A DNA stretch of 64,000 bases from Actinomadura cremea (GCF_014648495.1 NZ_BMRF01000003.1:372001-436000); one strand, 5' to 3'; positions 10,702 to 19,945 are shown, counted from the stretch's first letter. A program made the numbers and translations. The notes: generated by a model from the letters alone, not told the origin.

Positions 10702-11580
10702 ATGACGCAGACCCGCACGCTCGTCTCGCCGCACACGCTCGGCACCCCGCGCGGCAAGGCCGTCTACTGGACGGTCCTGACGACCGTCGTCGTGACGTTC
10801 ACGTTCGTGTTCGTCTTCCCGCTGTACTGGATGGTCACGGGCGCGATGAAGTCGCCGGACCAGCTCGCCGAGGTGCCGCCGAGCCTCTGGCCGGGCGACA
10901 TCGACCTCGGCGCCTACCGGGAGGCGTGGCGGCAGCTCGACCTCGGCCTCTACATGCGCAACACGGTCGTGTACGCGTTCGGGGCGTGGCTGTTCACCCT
11001 CGCCGTGGACGTGTCCGCCGCCTACGCGCTGTCGAAGCTGCGGCCGCTGTTCGGCCGCGCCGTCCTCGGGATGATGCTGGCGACGCTGATGATCCCGCCG
11101 ATGGTGATCCTGCTGCCCGCCTACCTGACCGTGAAGGACCTGCCGCTCTTCGGCGTCAACCTGCTCAACACCCCGTGGGCCATCTGGCTCCCGGCCGCCG
11201 CCAACGCGTTCAACATCTTCCTGCTCAAACGGTTCTTCGACTCGATCCCCACCGAGCTGATCGACGCCGCCGAGGTGGACGGCGCGGCGCCCGCCCGCAT
11301 CCTGTGGTCGATCGTCCTGCCGGTGTCGCGGCCGATCATCGGCGTCGTGTCGATCTTCACGATCGTCAACGTCTGGCGCGACTTCGTCTGGCCGCTGCTC
11401 GTCCTGCCGGACGGCGAGAAGAAGACGATCAGCGTGGCGATCTCGTCGCTGGCCGTCCAGGTGCCGCAGAACGTGCTGATCGGCTCGCTGGTCATCGCCA
11501 GCCTGCCCACGATCGCGGTCTTCTTCGTCTTCCAGCGCCAGATCATGGCCGGACTCACGGCGGGCGGCCTGAAGGGCTGA
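10702..11580 (+). CDS. ABC sugar importer permease (MalG-type)
   Basis: 292-residue second permease with about six transmembrane helices and EAA motif IDAAEVDGAAPARILWSIVLP. The ribosome site GAGGTAGG overlaps the stop of the preceding permease gene. No ATP-binding subunit follows. Importers of this CUT1 class in actinobacteria often share a single MsiK-type ATPase; a candidate is encoded at 47253-48530. Confidence 0.93.
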   Translation: MTQTRTLVSPHTLGTPRGKAVYWTVLTTVVVTFTFVFVFPLYWMVTGAMKSPDQLAEVPPSLWPGDIDLGAYREAWRQLDLGLYMRNTVVYAFGAWLFTLAVDVSAAYALSKLRPLFGRAVLGMMLATLMIPPMVILLPAYLTVKDLPLFGVNLLNTPWAIWLPAAANAFNIFLLKRFFDSIPTELIDAAEVDGAAPARILWSIVLPVSRPIIGVVSIFTIVNVWRDFVWPLLVLPDGEKKTISVAISSLAVQVPQNVLIGSLVIASLPTIAVFFVFQRQIMAGLTAGGLKG

Positions 11581-11642
11581 CCGGTTCCCGCCCCGGTTCG
11601 ACGACTCTGCTCCCCGTTCAATGATCTTTAAGGAGTTCTCGC

Positions 11643-13214
11643 ATGCCCGAAGCATGGTGGCGCGACGCGGTGATCTACCAGGTGTACCCGCGCAGCTTCG
11701 CCGACGGGAACGGCGACGGCGTCGGCGACATCGCCGGCCTGCGCGCCCGGCTGCCCTACCTCGCCGACCTCGGCGTCGACGCCCTGTGGCTCAACCCGTG
11801 GTACCCGTCCCCGATGGCCGACGGCGGCTACGACGTCGCCGACTACCGGGACGTCGCCGAGGTCTTCGGGACGCTCGCCGACGCGGAGGCGTTCATCGCC
11901 GAGGCGCACACGGCCGGCCTGCGGATCATCCTGGACGTGGTGCCGAACCACGCGTCCGACCGGACCGCCTGGTTCCAGGATGCCCTCGCGGCGGGCCCCG
12001 GCTCGCCCGAGCGCGAACGCTTCTGGTTCCGTCCGGGCAGGGGCGACGGCGGCGGCGAGCCCCCGAACGACTGGCGGTCGATCTTCGGCGGACCCGCGTG
12101 GACGCGCGTCCCGGACGGCGAGTGGTACCTGCACCTGTTCGCGCCCGAGCAGCCCGACTTCAACTGGAACAGCCCCGACGTCGTCCGCGACTTCCACGAC
12201 GTGCTCCGGTTCTGGTACGACCGCGGTGTGGACGGCGTCCGCATCGACTCGGCGGCGCTGCTGGTCAAGGACCCCGACGCCGCACCGGACGGCCTCGACC
12301 CCTACACCGACCGCGACGGCGTCCACGAGATCTACCGGGGCTGGCGGAAGATCACCGACGGGTACCCGGGCCGGATGCTGGTCGGCGAGGTGTGGCTGCC
12401 CGACCAGGAGCGGTTCGCCCGCTACCTGCGCCCGGACGAGATGCACACCGCGTTCAACTTCGACTTCCTGAACTGCGCGTGGGAGCCGCGCGCCCTCCGC
12501 GAGGTGATCGAGACGACGCTCGCCACGCACGGCCCGATCGGCGCCCCGCCGACCTGGGTGCTGGCGAACCACGACGTCGTCCGGCCCGTCACCCGGTACG
12601 GCCGCGCCGACACCTCGTTCGACCTCCAGGACCGCCGGCTCGGCGCCCCCACCGACCGCGCCCTCGGCGTCCGCCGGGCCCGGGCGGCGGCGCTGCTGGC
12701 ACTGGCCCTGCCCGGCTCCGCCTACATCTACCAGGGCGAGGAACTCGGCCTGCCCGAGGTCGAGGACCTGCCGGACGACCTGCGCCAGGACCCGATCTGG
12801 CACCGCTCCGGCCGCACCGACCCCGGCCGGGACGGCTGCCGCGTGCCCCTCCCGTGGTCGGGGGACGCCCCGCCGTTCGGCTTCGGCGGCGACCCGTGGC
12901 TCCCGCAGCCGCCCGAGTGGAAGGCGCTCACCGCGGAGGCACAGGAATCCGACCCCGCCTCGATGCTGTCCCTCTACCGGACGGCCCTCGCCCTCCGCCG
13001 CGACCTACCGCGCCCCGGACGGGCGGGCGACGGCGCGCTCACCTGGCCGCCCGCACCCGAGGACGTCCTGGCGTTCACCCTCGAGACCGGCCTGACCTGC
13101 GTCGTCAACCTCGGCGAGAGCACCTTCCCGCTCCCGGACGGGGAGGTGCTCCTGTCCAGCGTCCCGCTGCCGGACGGCGAGCTGCCGCCCGACACGGCCG
13201 TCTGGCTGCGCTGA
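11643..13214 (+). CDS. GH13 alpha-glucosidase (oligo-1,6-glucosidase/maltase-like)
   Basis: 523-residue cytoplasmic glycoside hydrolase without signal peptide, expected to hydrolyse the alpha-glucoside imported by the upstream transporter. The four GH13 regions are visible: DVVPNH (about residues 98-103), GVRIDSAA with nucleophile Asp202, VGEVW with the general acid Glu, and LANHDVVR with the transition-state Asp. The (beta/alpha)8 barrel opening WWRDAVIYQVYPRSF is typical of alpha-glucosidases. AAGGAG lies 9 nt before the ATG. The gene closes the import operon. Confidence 0.94.
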   Translation: MPEAWWRDAVIYQVYPRSFADGNGDGVGDIAGLRARLPYLADLGVDALWLNPWYPSPMADGGYDVADYRDVAEVFGTLADAEAFIAEAHTAGLRIILDVVPNHASDRTAWFQDALAAGPGSPERERFWFRPGRGDGGGEPPNDWRSIFGGPAWTRVPDGEWYLHLFAPEQPDFNWNSPDVVRDFHDVLRFWYDRGVDGVRIDSAALLVKDPDAAPDGLDPYTDRDGVHEIYRGWRKITDGYPGRMLVGEVWLPDQERFARYLRPDEMHTAFNFDFLNCAWEPRALREVIETTLATHGPIGAPPTWVLANHDVVRPVTRYGRADTSFDLQDRRLGAPTDRALGVRRARAAALLALALPGSAYIYQGEELGLPEVEDLPDDLRQDPIWHRSGRTDPGRDGCRVPLPWSGDAPPFGFGGDPWLPQPPEWKALTAEAQESDPASMLSLYRTALALRRDLPRPGRAGDGALTWPPAPEDVLAFTLETGLTCVVNLGESTFPLPDGEVLLSSVPLPDGELPPDTAVWLR

Positions 13215-13225
13215 CCTCGGCCCGG

Positions 13226-13284
13226 CCCCGCCCGGCGTCCGTGCCGGGCGGGGATCGCGGGTGCCGGGAGGCGCCCGCGATCCC
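13226..13284. terminator. Double hairpin between convergent genes
   Basis: Two perfect 11-bp stems: ccccgcccggc (13226-13236) pairs with 13243-13253, and gggatcgcggg (13251-13261) pairs with 13274-13284. They share three bases. Located between the GH13 gene and the convergent emfourin gene, they probably terminate both. Confidence 0.75.
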
Positions 13285-13325
13285 CGCGCCACGGCCGTCC
13301 GGTCTCGCCGGTCCGGCTCGCGCGG

Positions 13326-13580
13326 TCAGTGCGCCCGGCCGAGGACGTGGTGGACGAGTTCGCGCAGCGGCCCGTTCAGCTGCGCCTCGCCCACGGTCGT
13401 CCGCCGGCCGTCGATGTCGATCTCGTACAGGAACTGGTCGGGGATCCGCCCCGGGGGCGGCACCGAGCCGAGGTCGACGCGGCGGACGAGCCCCGCCAGG
13501 ACGGGGTCACTCGTGCTGTCGGACTCGGCCCGCCGCTCGATCCCGGCGAACCCTCCGCTTCGGACGACTGTCACCTTCAC
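13326..13580 (-). CDS. Emfourin-type inhibitor of the adjacent M4 protease
   Basis: 84-residue protein beginning VKVTVVRSGGFAGIERRAES, the characteristic opening of emfourin (protealysin inhibitor, M4in) domains. It ends in the short helical LNGPLRELVHHVLG. Emfourins are slow tight-binding inhibitors encoded beside protealysin-like M4 proteases. Here the GTG start lies only 3 nt after the protease stop codon, so the two are co-transcribed and probably translationally coupled. It has no signal peptide, matching its cytoplasmic partner. The assignment rests on the N-terminal motif, size and neighbour. Confidence 0.85.
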   Translation of the reverse strand: MKVTVVRSGGFAGIERRAESDSTSDPVLAGLVRRVDLGSVPPPGRIPDQFLYEIDIDGRRTTVGEAQLNGPLRELVHHVLGRAH

Positions 13581-13583
13581 CGT

Positions 13584-14633
13584 TCACCTCAACGCCTCCG
13601 AGGCCTCCGCGACGGGCACGCCCACTCCCGTCCATCCCCGGCGCACCGCCTCCGTCTCCGCCGCGTCCGCGCCGAAGCGGGCGACGGCGGCGCGGACGGT
13701 CTCGGCGGCGAAGCCGGCGAAGTCGACGTCCACCGCCAGCGCACCGCCGGTGAGGACGTCATACCAGATGCGACCCGCCTTTTCCCAGGCGTTGCCGCCG
13801 ATCGCGGTGGCCGTGAGGTAGAACGCGCGGTTCGGGATGCCGGAGTTGATGTGGACGCCGCCATTGTCGCGGTAGGTCTCGACATAGTCGTCCATGTGTC
13901 CGGGCTGCGGGTCCTTGCCGAGCCGCGGGTCGTCGTAGGCGGTGCCGGGCTCCTTCATCGAGCGCAGCGCGACGCCCCGGACGCCCTCGGCGAGCAGGCC
14001 CACGCCGATCAGCCAGTCGGCCCGGTCGGCGGACTGCCCGAGATGCCACTGCTTGACCAGCGACCCGAACACGTCCGACACCGACTCGTTCAGCGCGCCC
14101 GCCTGGCCGTAGTACTCCAGGTTCGCGGTGTGCTGGGTGATGCCGTGGACGAGCTCGTGCCCGGTGACGTCGAGCGGGCCGGTGAAGTCGGTGAAGACGA
14201 CGCCGTCCCCGTCGCCGTACACCATCTGCCGGCCGTTCCAGAAGGCGTTGGCGTACCCGTCCCCGTAGTGGACGGTCGAGACCAGCGGGAGCCCGGCGCC
14301 GTCGATGGAGTCGCGCCGGTAGATCTCCTCGAAGAAGTCGAAGGTGGCGCCGAGCCAGTCGTAGGAGCGGTCGACGGTCGCGTCCCCGGTCGCCGCGTCG
14401 CCCTCCTTGCGGACGGCCCGGCCGGGCAGCGTCTCCCGGCCCCCGGCGTCGTGGACCGTCCGCTTCGGGACGAAGTCCTCCTCCGGGGCGCGGGCGGGTG
14501 CGGGCACCAGCCGCTGGGCGTACTGGGCGGAGGTGAGGGCCATGGTGCGGCGGGCGCGCGCGCTCACGACCGGATCATCGGTGTCGCGGGCGAGGCGTTC
14601 CAGCATGTGCGGCGGCACGATGTGGCATCTCAT
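13584..14633 (-). CDS. Protealysin-like M4 family zinc metalloprotease
   Basis: 349-residue thermolysin-family protease without a signal peptide. Zinc ligands are His159 and His163 of HELVH and Glu183 of NESVSD, the exact M4 spacing. The catalytic-histidine region HINSGIPNRAF follows. The short N-terminus RCHIVPPHMLERLA resembles the brief propeptide with PP-motif of protealysin, unlike the long secreted thermolysin propeptides. The enzyme is therefore probably intracellular or exported without a Sec signal. Protealysin-like enzymes have been linked to actin cleavage, invasion and interbacterial contacts in other bacteria. It is followed by its likely inhibitor. Confidence 0.93.
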   Translation of the reverse strand: MRCHIVPPHMLERLARDTDDPVVSARARRTMALTSAQYAQRLVPAPARAPEEDFVPKRTVHDAGGRETLPGRAVRKEGDAATGDATVDRSYDWLGATFDFFEEIYRRDSIDGAGLPLVSTVHYGDGYANAFWNGRQMVYGDGDGVVFTDFTGPLDVTGHELVHGITQHTANLEYYGQAGALNESVSDVFGSLVKQWHLGQSADRADWLIGVGLLAEGVRGVALRSMKEPGTAYDDPRLGKDPQPGHMDDYVETYRDNGGVHINSGIPNRAFYLTATAIGGNAWEKAGRIWYDVLTGGALAVDVDFAGFAAETVRAAVARFGADAAETEAVRRGWTGVGVPVAEASEALR

Positions 14634-14819
14634 GGCCGCAACGCTGACAGGTCCCCGGCCGTCTGGCCACGGGTTTCGCCGCGTGGCGACGGCCGATTCC
14701 GGTCACGGTACGTGATTGTGTCCATGCGGAGGGGTAGGATTCGGGTGACTTGTGGAAATCCTGAGGAGATGTCCAGGCGGGGCAACGGAGCACCCGGCCG
14801 GGTACGCCAGAATGAACGC

Positions 14820-15617
14820 GTGACCCTCTACCGCGACGAAGGCGTCGTCCTGCGCACCCAGAAGCTGGGCGAGGCCGACCGCATCGTGACGGTGCTGACC
14901 CGGCGCACCGGCCGGATCCGCGCGGCCGCGAAGGGCGTCCGCAAGACCAAGTCCCGGTTCGGGGCGCGGCTGGAGCCGTTCACCCACGTGGACCTCCAGC
15001 TCTACGAGCGGCGGTCGCTCGACCTCATCACGCAGGCCGAGACGCTGCGCCCCTACGGGGAGCGCCTGGTCGCCGACTACACCCGCTACACCGCGGGGAC
15101 CGCGATGCTGGAGACCGCCGAGAAGCTCACCGACGAGGGCGAGCCGGCGCTGCGGCAGTTCCTGCTGCTGGTCGGCGGGCTGCGGACGCTCGCGGACCGC
15201 AGCCACGACGCGCGCCTGGTGCTGGACGCCTACCTGCTGCGCTCGCTGTCGGTCGCCGGATGGGCGCCCGCACTGGACGAGTGCTGCCGGTGCGGCACGC
15301 GCGGCGGCCTGCGCGGCTTCGCGATCGCCGCGGGCGGCGCCGTCTGCGCGAACTGCCGCCGCCCGGGGGCCGCGACCCCGGCGCCGCCCACGTTCCGGCT
15401 GATGCTGGCGCTGCTGCGCGGCGACTGGGAGTACGCGGACGCCAGCGAGCCGCGCCACCGGGTGGAGACCAGCGGCCTCGTCGCCGCCTACCTGCAGTGG
15501 CATCTCGAGCACGGGATCCGCTCGCTGCGGCACGTCGAGCGCGACGGCGAGCACGCCTTCGACGGGGAGACCACCGGCGACCCGGCCGGGAGCGACGACA
15601 TCAGGGAGAGAGTGTGA
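14820..15617 (+). CDS. recO: DNA repair protein RecO
   Basis: RecO works with RecR and RecF to load RecA on gapped DNA. The 265-residue product begins [22 protein letters not shown] with the OB-fold. It has a four-cysteine zinc site (CCRCGTRGG...CANCRR, about residues 155-182) and a helical C-terminus. The GTG at 14820 fits the family N-terminus. An in-frame ATG at 14769 just after GAGGAG would add 17 residues. A TAGGAT -10-like element is at 14735-14740. The stop overlaps the uppS start (GTGA), so both are one operon. Confidence 0.95.
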   Translation: MTLYRDEGVVLRTQKLGEADRIVTVLTRRTGRIRAAAKGVRKTKSRFGARLEPFTHVDLQLYERRSLDLITQAETLRPYGERLVADYTRYTAGTAMLETAEKLTDEGEPALRQFLLLVGGLRTLADRSHDARLVLDAYLLRSLSVAGWAPALDECCRCGTRGGLRGFAIAAGGAVCANCRRPGAATPAPPTFRLMLALLRGDWEYADASEPRHRVETSGLVAAYLQWHLEHGIRSLRHVERDGEHAFDGETTGDPAGSDDIRERV

Positions 15618-16414
15618 GCAGGGCTGTTCTGCCGCCGGAGCCGCATCGGGACGGGGCGAGGCCGCCCGCGATCCCCGCGGATCTGGTGCCGCGGCACGTC
15701 GCCATCGTGATGGACGGCAACGGCCGCTGGGCCAAGGAGCGCGGGCTGCCGCGCACCGAGGGGCACAAGCGCGGCGAGGACTCGCTCTTCGACGTCATCA
15801 TGGGCGCCATCGAGCTGGGCGTCCCGTACCTGTCGGCGTACGCGTTCTCCACGGAGAACTGGAAGCGGTCCCCGGACGAGGTGAAGTTCCTCATGGGGTT
15901 CAACCGGGACGTGATCCGCCGCCGCCGGGACCAGCTCCACTCGATGGGGGTCCGCGTCAGGTGGGCGGGGCGGCGCCCCCGGCTGTGGCGCAGCGTCATC
16001 AAGGAGCTGGAGACGGCCGAGGAGATGACGCGCGACAACGACGTCCTCACCCTGCAGTTCTGCGTGAACTACGGCGGCCGGGCGGAGATCGTGGACGCCA
16101 CGGCGGCGATCGCCCGCGACGTCCGGGACGGCCGCCTCAACCCCGACAAGATCGACGAGAAGGTGTTCGCCCGCTACCTGGACGAGCCGTCGATCCCCGA
16201 CGTGGACCTGTTCCTGCGCTCGTCCGGCGAGCAGCGCACGTCCAACTTCCTGCTGTGGCAGTCGGCGTACGCGGAGATGGTCTTCCTCGACACCCTGTGG
16301 CCCGACTTCGACCGCCGGCACCTGTGGCACGCGTGCGAGCTGTACGCGTCCCGCGACCGCCGCTACGGCGGGGCCGTCCCGAACCCGGTGGAGCCCGCCC
16401 CGAGCGGTGCCTGA
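15614..16414 (+). CDS. uppS: Isoprenyl (undeca/decaprenyl) diphosphate synthase
   Basis: Cis-prenyltransferase that makes the C50/C55 lipid carrier for peptidoglycan and other wall polymers. The 266-residue protein carries [18 protein letters not shown] with the catalytic Asp, [12 protein letters not shown], and the C-terminal [27 protein letters not shown] motifs. GTG overlaps the recO TGA, with GGGAG upstream. The recO-uppS pair is conserved in Actinobacteria. Chain length (decaprenyl versus undecaprenyl) cannot be decided here. Confidence 0.96.
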   Translation: MSRAVLPPEPHRDGARPPAIPADLVPRHVAIVMDGNGRWAKERGLPRTEGHKRGEDSLFDVIMGAIELGVPYLSAYAFSTENWKRSPDEVKFLMGFNRDVIRRRRDQLHSMGVRVRWAGRRPRLWRSVIKELETAEEMTRDNDVLTLQFCVNYGGRAEIVDATAAIARDVRDGRLNPDKIDEKVFARYLDEPSIPDVDLFLRSSGEQRTSNFLLWQSAYAEMVFLDTLWPDFDRRHLWHACELYASRDRRYGGAVPNPVEPAPSGA

Positions 16415-16422
16415 CGTTGAGA

Positions 16423-16457
16423 CGGGCCCGCGCGCGGGGTTTCCGCGTGCGGGCCCG
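16423..16457. terminator. Bidirectional hairpin between uppS and osmC
   Basis: 15-bp stem (16423-16437 with 16443-16457, one G-U pair) and a 5-nt loop ggttt, between convergent genes. Confidence 0.8.
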
Positions 16458-16474
16458 GTCGTCGGCGCGGCGCC

Positions 16475-16900
16475 CTACACCAGCGCCGCGTCCAGCGTGA
16501 TCTTCGTGCCGGCGAGGGCCTTGCTGACCGGGCAGCCGGCCTTGGCGTCCTGCGCGGCCTTCTCGAAGTCGCCCGCGGACAGTCCCGGGACGCTCGCCCG
16601 GACCGTCAGGTGGATCCCGGTGATGCCCTCGCCCGGCTGGAAGGTGACCTCCGCCTTGGTGTCGACCTTCTCCGGCGGTGTCCCGGCCCCGGCGAGGCCG
16701 TGCGAGAGGGCCATCGAGTAGCAGGTGGAGTGCGCCGCGGCGATGAGCTCCTCGGGGCTCGTCCGGCCGTTCGGCTCCTCGGCCCGCGACGCCCACGTGA
16801 CGTCGAACGTGCCCGTCTTGGAGGAGTCCAGCGAGACCGTGCCCTGGCCGCCCATCAGCGGCCCTTCCCAGTGCGCGTTGGCGGTGCGAGTCGTAGCCAT
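16475..16900 (-). CDS. OsmC-family peroxiredoxin
   Basis: 141-residue thiol peroxidase that reduces organic hydroperoxides. Catalytic Cys60 (AAHSTCYSMAL) and resolving Cys123 (AGCPVSKAL) are both present, and the sequence pattern fits OsmC more than Ohr. The start chosen is the ATG at 16900 (MATTRTANAHWEG), where family similarity begins; 12 upstream in-frame codons lack support. It lies 66 bp downstream of zur in the same direction, so it might be partly co-transcribed with the zinc locus. Confidence 0.92.
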   Translation of the reverse strand: MATTRTANAHWEGPLMGGQGTVSLDSSKTGTFDVTWASRAEEPNGRTSPEELIAAAHSTCYSMALSHGLAGAGTPPEKVDTKAEVTFQPGEGITGIHLTVRASVPGLSAGDFEKAAQDAKAGCPVSKALAGTKITLDAALV

Positions 16901-16966
16901 GTGCGCATTCTTTCGTGATCGTGAAGCGCACGTCACATCGGGGTGCCGGGCCGCTCCGGCGGGCGG

Positions 16967-17347
16967 TCAGGAGGCGGCGCAGTCGGCGCAGGTGCCGAAG
17001 ACCTCGACGGTGTGCGTGATCTCCGAGAATCCGTGCTCGGCGCCGATCGCGTCGGCCCAGCGCTCCACGGCGGGGCCCTCCACCTCGACCGTCCTGCCGC
17101 ATTTCCGGCAGACCAGGTGGTGGTGGTGCTCCTCGGTGCGGCAGGCCCGGTAGACGGCCTCGCCCTCGTCGGTGCGCAGGACGTCGACCTCGCCCGAGTC
17201 GCTGAGCGCCTGCAGCGCCCGGTAGACCGTCGTCAGGCCGATCTTGGAGCCGTCGGCGCGCAGGTCGGCGTAGATGTCCTGGGCGCTGCGGAATCCCTCG
17301 CAGCCGACCAGCGCCTGCCGCACCGCGTCCCGGCGGGCCGTCGTCAT
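16967..17347 (-). CDS. zur: Zinc-uptake regulator of the Fur family
   Basis: 126-residue Fur-family repressor. A winged helix (residues 1-75, GLTTVYRALQALSDSGEVD) is followed by the metal domain with HHHHLVCRKCGRTVEVEG and C-terminal GTCADC, the two CxxC pairs of the structural zinc. Zur rather than Fur is inferred from its place at the end of znuACB and from a Zur box in front of znuA. Its ATG overlaps the znuB TGA (ATGA), so it is the last gene of the zinc operon and should be autoregulated through the znuA promoter. Confidence 0.92.
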   Translation of the reverse strand: MTTARRDAVRQALVGCEGFRSAQDIYADLRADGSKIGLTTVYRALQALSDSGEVDVLRTDEGEAVYRACRTEEHHHHLVCRKCGRTVEVEGPAVERWADAIGAEHGFSEITHTVEVFGTCADCAAS

Positions 17348-18234
17348 CCTTTGAGCACCTCCGCCTCGGCATCCGCGCGGTGGCCGGCGCCGTCCGGGAT
17401 CACCTCCCGGGCCTCGCCCGCCCGCGCACGTCTGCGTCGAACCACGGTCCCCCCGGCGACCGCGACCGCGAACACCGCCAGGGCGAGCAGCACGATCGAG
17501 GGGCCCGGGGGCAGATCGTACTCGAAGGAGGCGGCCAGCCCCGTCACGGCCGACAGTACACCGACCGCCATCGCCGCCAGCATCGTCCCGCGGAACCCGC
17601 GGGTCACCTGCTGCGCCGCCGCCACCGGCACGATCATCAGCGCGCTGACCAGCAGCAGCCCGATCGCGCGCATCGCGATCACCACGGTCGCCGCGGCCGT
17701 CACCGCGATCAGGATGCTGAGGAACCGGACGGGCAGGCCCGAGGCCCGCGCCACCTCCTCGTCCTGGCACAGCAGGAACAGCTCGCGGCCGAACACCGCG
17801 ATGACGCCGAGCACGACGACCGCGAGCCCCGCGACCACGTACAGGTCGGAGGCCGTCACGCTGCTGATCGAGCCGAACAGGTAGGACTGCAGGCTCGCGC
17901 CGCCGCCCTCCCGGTTCGTCAGGATCACGCCGCCCGCGAGCCCGCCGTAGAAGATCAGCGCCAGCGCGACGTCGCCGCCGCTGCGGCTGCGGGCCCGCAG
18001 CACCTCGATGGCGACCGCGCCGAGCACCGCCACCGCCAGCGCGGCGAGCACCGGGGAGGTGCCCGTCAGCAGCCCGAGGCCGATGCCGGTCAGCGCGATG
18101 TGGCCGACGCCGTCGCCGAGCAGCGACAGCCGGCGCTGCACCAGGAACGTCCCCACGGCGGGGGCCGTCAGCCCGATCAGCACCGCCATCACGAGGGCGA
18201 CGCGCATGAAGTCGTACTGCAGCATCTCGATCAC
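17344..18234 (-). CDS. znuB: Zinc ABC importer permease
   Basis: 296-residue ABC-3 family metal permease with about eight hydrophobic helices (FMRVALVMAVLIGLTAPAVG; SYLFGSISSV; VIAMRAIGLLLVSALMIVPVAAA). It forms the channel for Zn2+ delivered by ZnuA. GTG at 18234 overlaps the znuC stop as GTGA. A charged 40-residue tail extends past the last helix. Confidence 0.94.
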   Translation of the reverse strand: MIEMLQYDFMRVALVMAVLIGLTAPAVGTFLVQRRLSLLGDGVGHIALTGIGLGLLTGTSPVLAALAVAVLGAVAIEVLRARSRSGGDVALALIFYGGLAGGVILTNREGGGASLQSYLFGSISSVTASDLYVVAGLAVVVLGVIAVFGRELFLLCQDEEVARASGLPVRFLSILIAVTAAATVVIAMRAIGLLLVSALMIVPVAAAQQVTRGFRGTMLAAMAVGVLSAVTGLAASFEYDLPPGPSIVLLALAVFAVAVAGGTVVRRRRARAGEAREVIPDGAGHRADAEAEVLKG

Positions 18235-18944
18235 GCGGACCTCCCCAGCACGCGGGCTCCGTCGTCCACGGTGTCCCGGACGACGCGGCCGTGCGCCAGC
18301 TCGACCGTCCGGGTGACGAGGGGGGCCATCGGTCCCAACTCGTGCGCCACCAGGACGACCGTGCGGCCCGCCCCGGTGAGCGTGCCGAGCGTCCCGGCGA
18401 GCGCCTCCTGGCTGCCCGCGTCCACGCCCGCGGTCGGCTCGTCCAGGACGAACGCGTCCGGCCGGCCCGCGAGCGCGCGGGCGATCAGGACGCGCTGCTG
18501 CTGGCCGCCGGACAGCAGGTGCGCGGTGTCGCGCGCCCGGTCCGCCAGCCCGACCGCGGCGAGGGCGTCGTCCACGGCGGCGCGGTCGGCGGCCGACGCG
18601 GGCCGCCACCGGGAGCGCCGGGCGACGCGGCCGGACGCCACGACCTCCCGGACGGTCGCGGGGACGCCGCCGCCCATCGGCAGCCGCTGCGGCACGTACC
18701 CGATCCGCTTCCAGTCGCGGAACCGGGCGGGCGCGTCCCCGTAGATCTCGGTGCGGCCCGCCGCCAGCGGGATCAGCCCGAGCAGCGCCTTGATCAGGGT
18801 CGACTTGCCGGCCCCGTTCGGGCCGAGGACCGCGACGACGTCGCCGGCGTCGACCTTCAGGTCCACGCCGGCGAGCACCTCGCGGCCGTCGCGCCGGACG
18901 TGCCCGCCCGTCATCGCGAACGGCGCCGCGGCATTTTTGCTCAT
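18231..18944 (-). CDS. znuC: Zinc ABC importer ATPase
   Basis: 237-residue ATP-binding subunit with Walker A GPNGAGKST, signature LSGGQQQR, Walker B FVLDEPTAGVD and switch His in VLVAHELG. It powers ZnuB. The ATG at 18944 overlaps the znuA TGA (ATGA); another ATG two codons upstream at 18950 is possible. Both imply coupling to znuA. Confidence 0.94.
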   Translation of the reverse strand: MSKNAAAPFAMTGGHVRRDGREVLAGVDLKVDAGDVVAVLGPNGAGKSTLIKALLGLIPLAAGRTEIYGDAPARFRDWKRIGYVPQRLPMGGGVPATVREVVASGRVARRSRWRPASAADRAAVDDALAAVGLADRARDTAHLLSGGQQQRVLIARALAGRPDAFVLDEPTAGVDAGSQEALAGTLGTLTGAGRTVVLVAHELGPMAPLVTRTVELAHGRVVRDTVDDGARVLGRSA

Positions 18945-19939
18945 GAGCATCCCAGGGCGGGTCGCAGGGTCTCCAGGTTCCTGTTCATGATCGTCAGGTA
19001 GTCGTCGGACGAGCCCTCCTCGACGCCCTCGACCGGGTCGAGCACGGCCGTCTTCACGCCGGCCTCCCGGGCGAGCGTCTCGGCGACCTTCGGGCTGACC
19101 AGCGTCTCGGTGAAGACGGTCGTGGCGCCCGCCTCCTTGACGTGCTCGGTCAGCTCGGCCAGCCGCGCGGGGGAGGGCTCGTTGGACGGGTCGACGCCGG
19201 CGATGGAGACCTGCGTGAGCCCGTACCGGTTCGTCAGGTAGCCGAACGCGGCGTGCGCGGTGACGATCTCCTTGCGCTCGCAGGTCGCGAGACCGTCCCG
19301 GTACTCCCCGTCCAGCTCGGTGAGCTGCCCGGCGACGGCCTGCGCGCGGCTCTTGTACCCGGCCGCGTTCTCGGCGTCGACCTCCGCGAGCCGGTCGCCG
19401 AGCGCGGTGGCGACGGCCGCCATGCGGTGCGGGTCCAGCCAGATGTGCGGGTCGTACCCGGCGTCGCCGTGGTCGTGCCCCTCCTCGTGGGCGTGCTCGC
19501 CCTCGCCCTCGCCCTCGTGCTCGTGGCCGTGCTCGTGGCCGTGCTCCTCCTCCTCGGCGGGCGGAGGCAGCGTCTTCACCACGCTCGCGGCGTCGAGCGA
19601 CGACTTCTCGGCGTGCTTCTGGACGGCGTCGTCCACGGCCGGCTGCATGCCCTTCACGTAGAAGGCGAGGGCGGCCTCCTGGACGTTCGCGACCTGCTTG
19701 GCGGTCAGCTCGAGGTCGTGGGGCTCGGCTCCCGGCGCGGTGAGCGTCCGCACGTGCACGTCGTCGCCGCCGACCTGGCCGGCCAGCCACGCCATCGGGT
19801 AGAAGGACGCGACGACCTCGGTGGTACCGGGCGGCGCGTCGGCGCCGGCGTCGCCGCAGGCGGTGAGGCCGGCCGCCAGCCCGGTCAGGGCGAGCGCGGC
19901 CGCGGGGAGGTTTCGCAGGGTTTTGCGGGATCTGAGCAC
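18941..19939 (-). CDS. znuA: Zinc ABC importer binding lipoprotein
   Basis: 332-residue cluster A-I metal-binding protein. It has a signal and lipobox-like LTACG, the first metal-binding block SFYPMAWLAGQVGGD, and EPHDLELTAKQ. A His/Glu-rich flexible loop (about residues 110-145) is typical of zinc rather than manganese proteins. HIWLDP and the TAHAAFGYLTNRYGL block follow. The start is GTG at 19939, 6 nt after a CATACT -10 element, so the mRNA is probably leaderless. A Zur box overlaps the promoter. Confidence 0.94.
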   Translation of the reverse strand: MLRSRKTLRNLPAAALALTGLAAGLTACGDAGADAPPGTTEVVASFYPMAWLAGQVGGDDVHVRTLTAPGAEPHDLELTAKQVANVQEAALAFYVKGMQPAVDDAVQKHAEKSSLDAASVVKTLPPPAEEEEHGHEHGHEHEGEGEGEHAHEEGHDHGDAGYDPHIWLDPHRMAAVATALGDRLAEVDAENAAGYKSRAQAVAGQLTELDGEYRDGLATCERKEIVTAHAAFGYLTNRYGLTQVSIAGVDPSNEPSPARLAELTEHVKEAGATTVFTETLVSPKVAETLAREAGVKTAVLDPVEGVEEGSSDDYLTIMNRNLETLRPALGCS

Positions 19940-19945
19940 GTCATC

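Noticed and set aside
9493-11655. Long - strand open frame across the permease genes
   Set aside because: The permeases on the + strand have full domain matches. The antisense product is His/Arg/Gln-rich noise.
19470-19560. His/Glu-rich low-complexity stretch as a sequence artefact
   Set aside because: It lies in frame within znuA, where His-rich zinc loops are expected.
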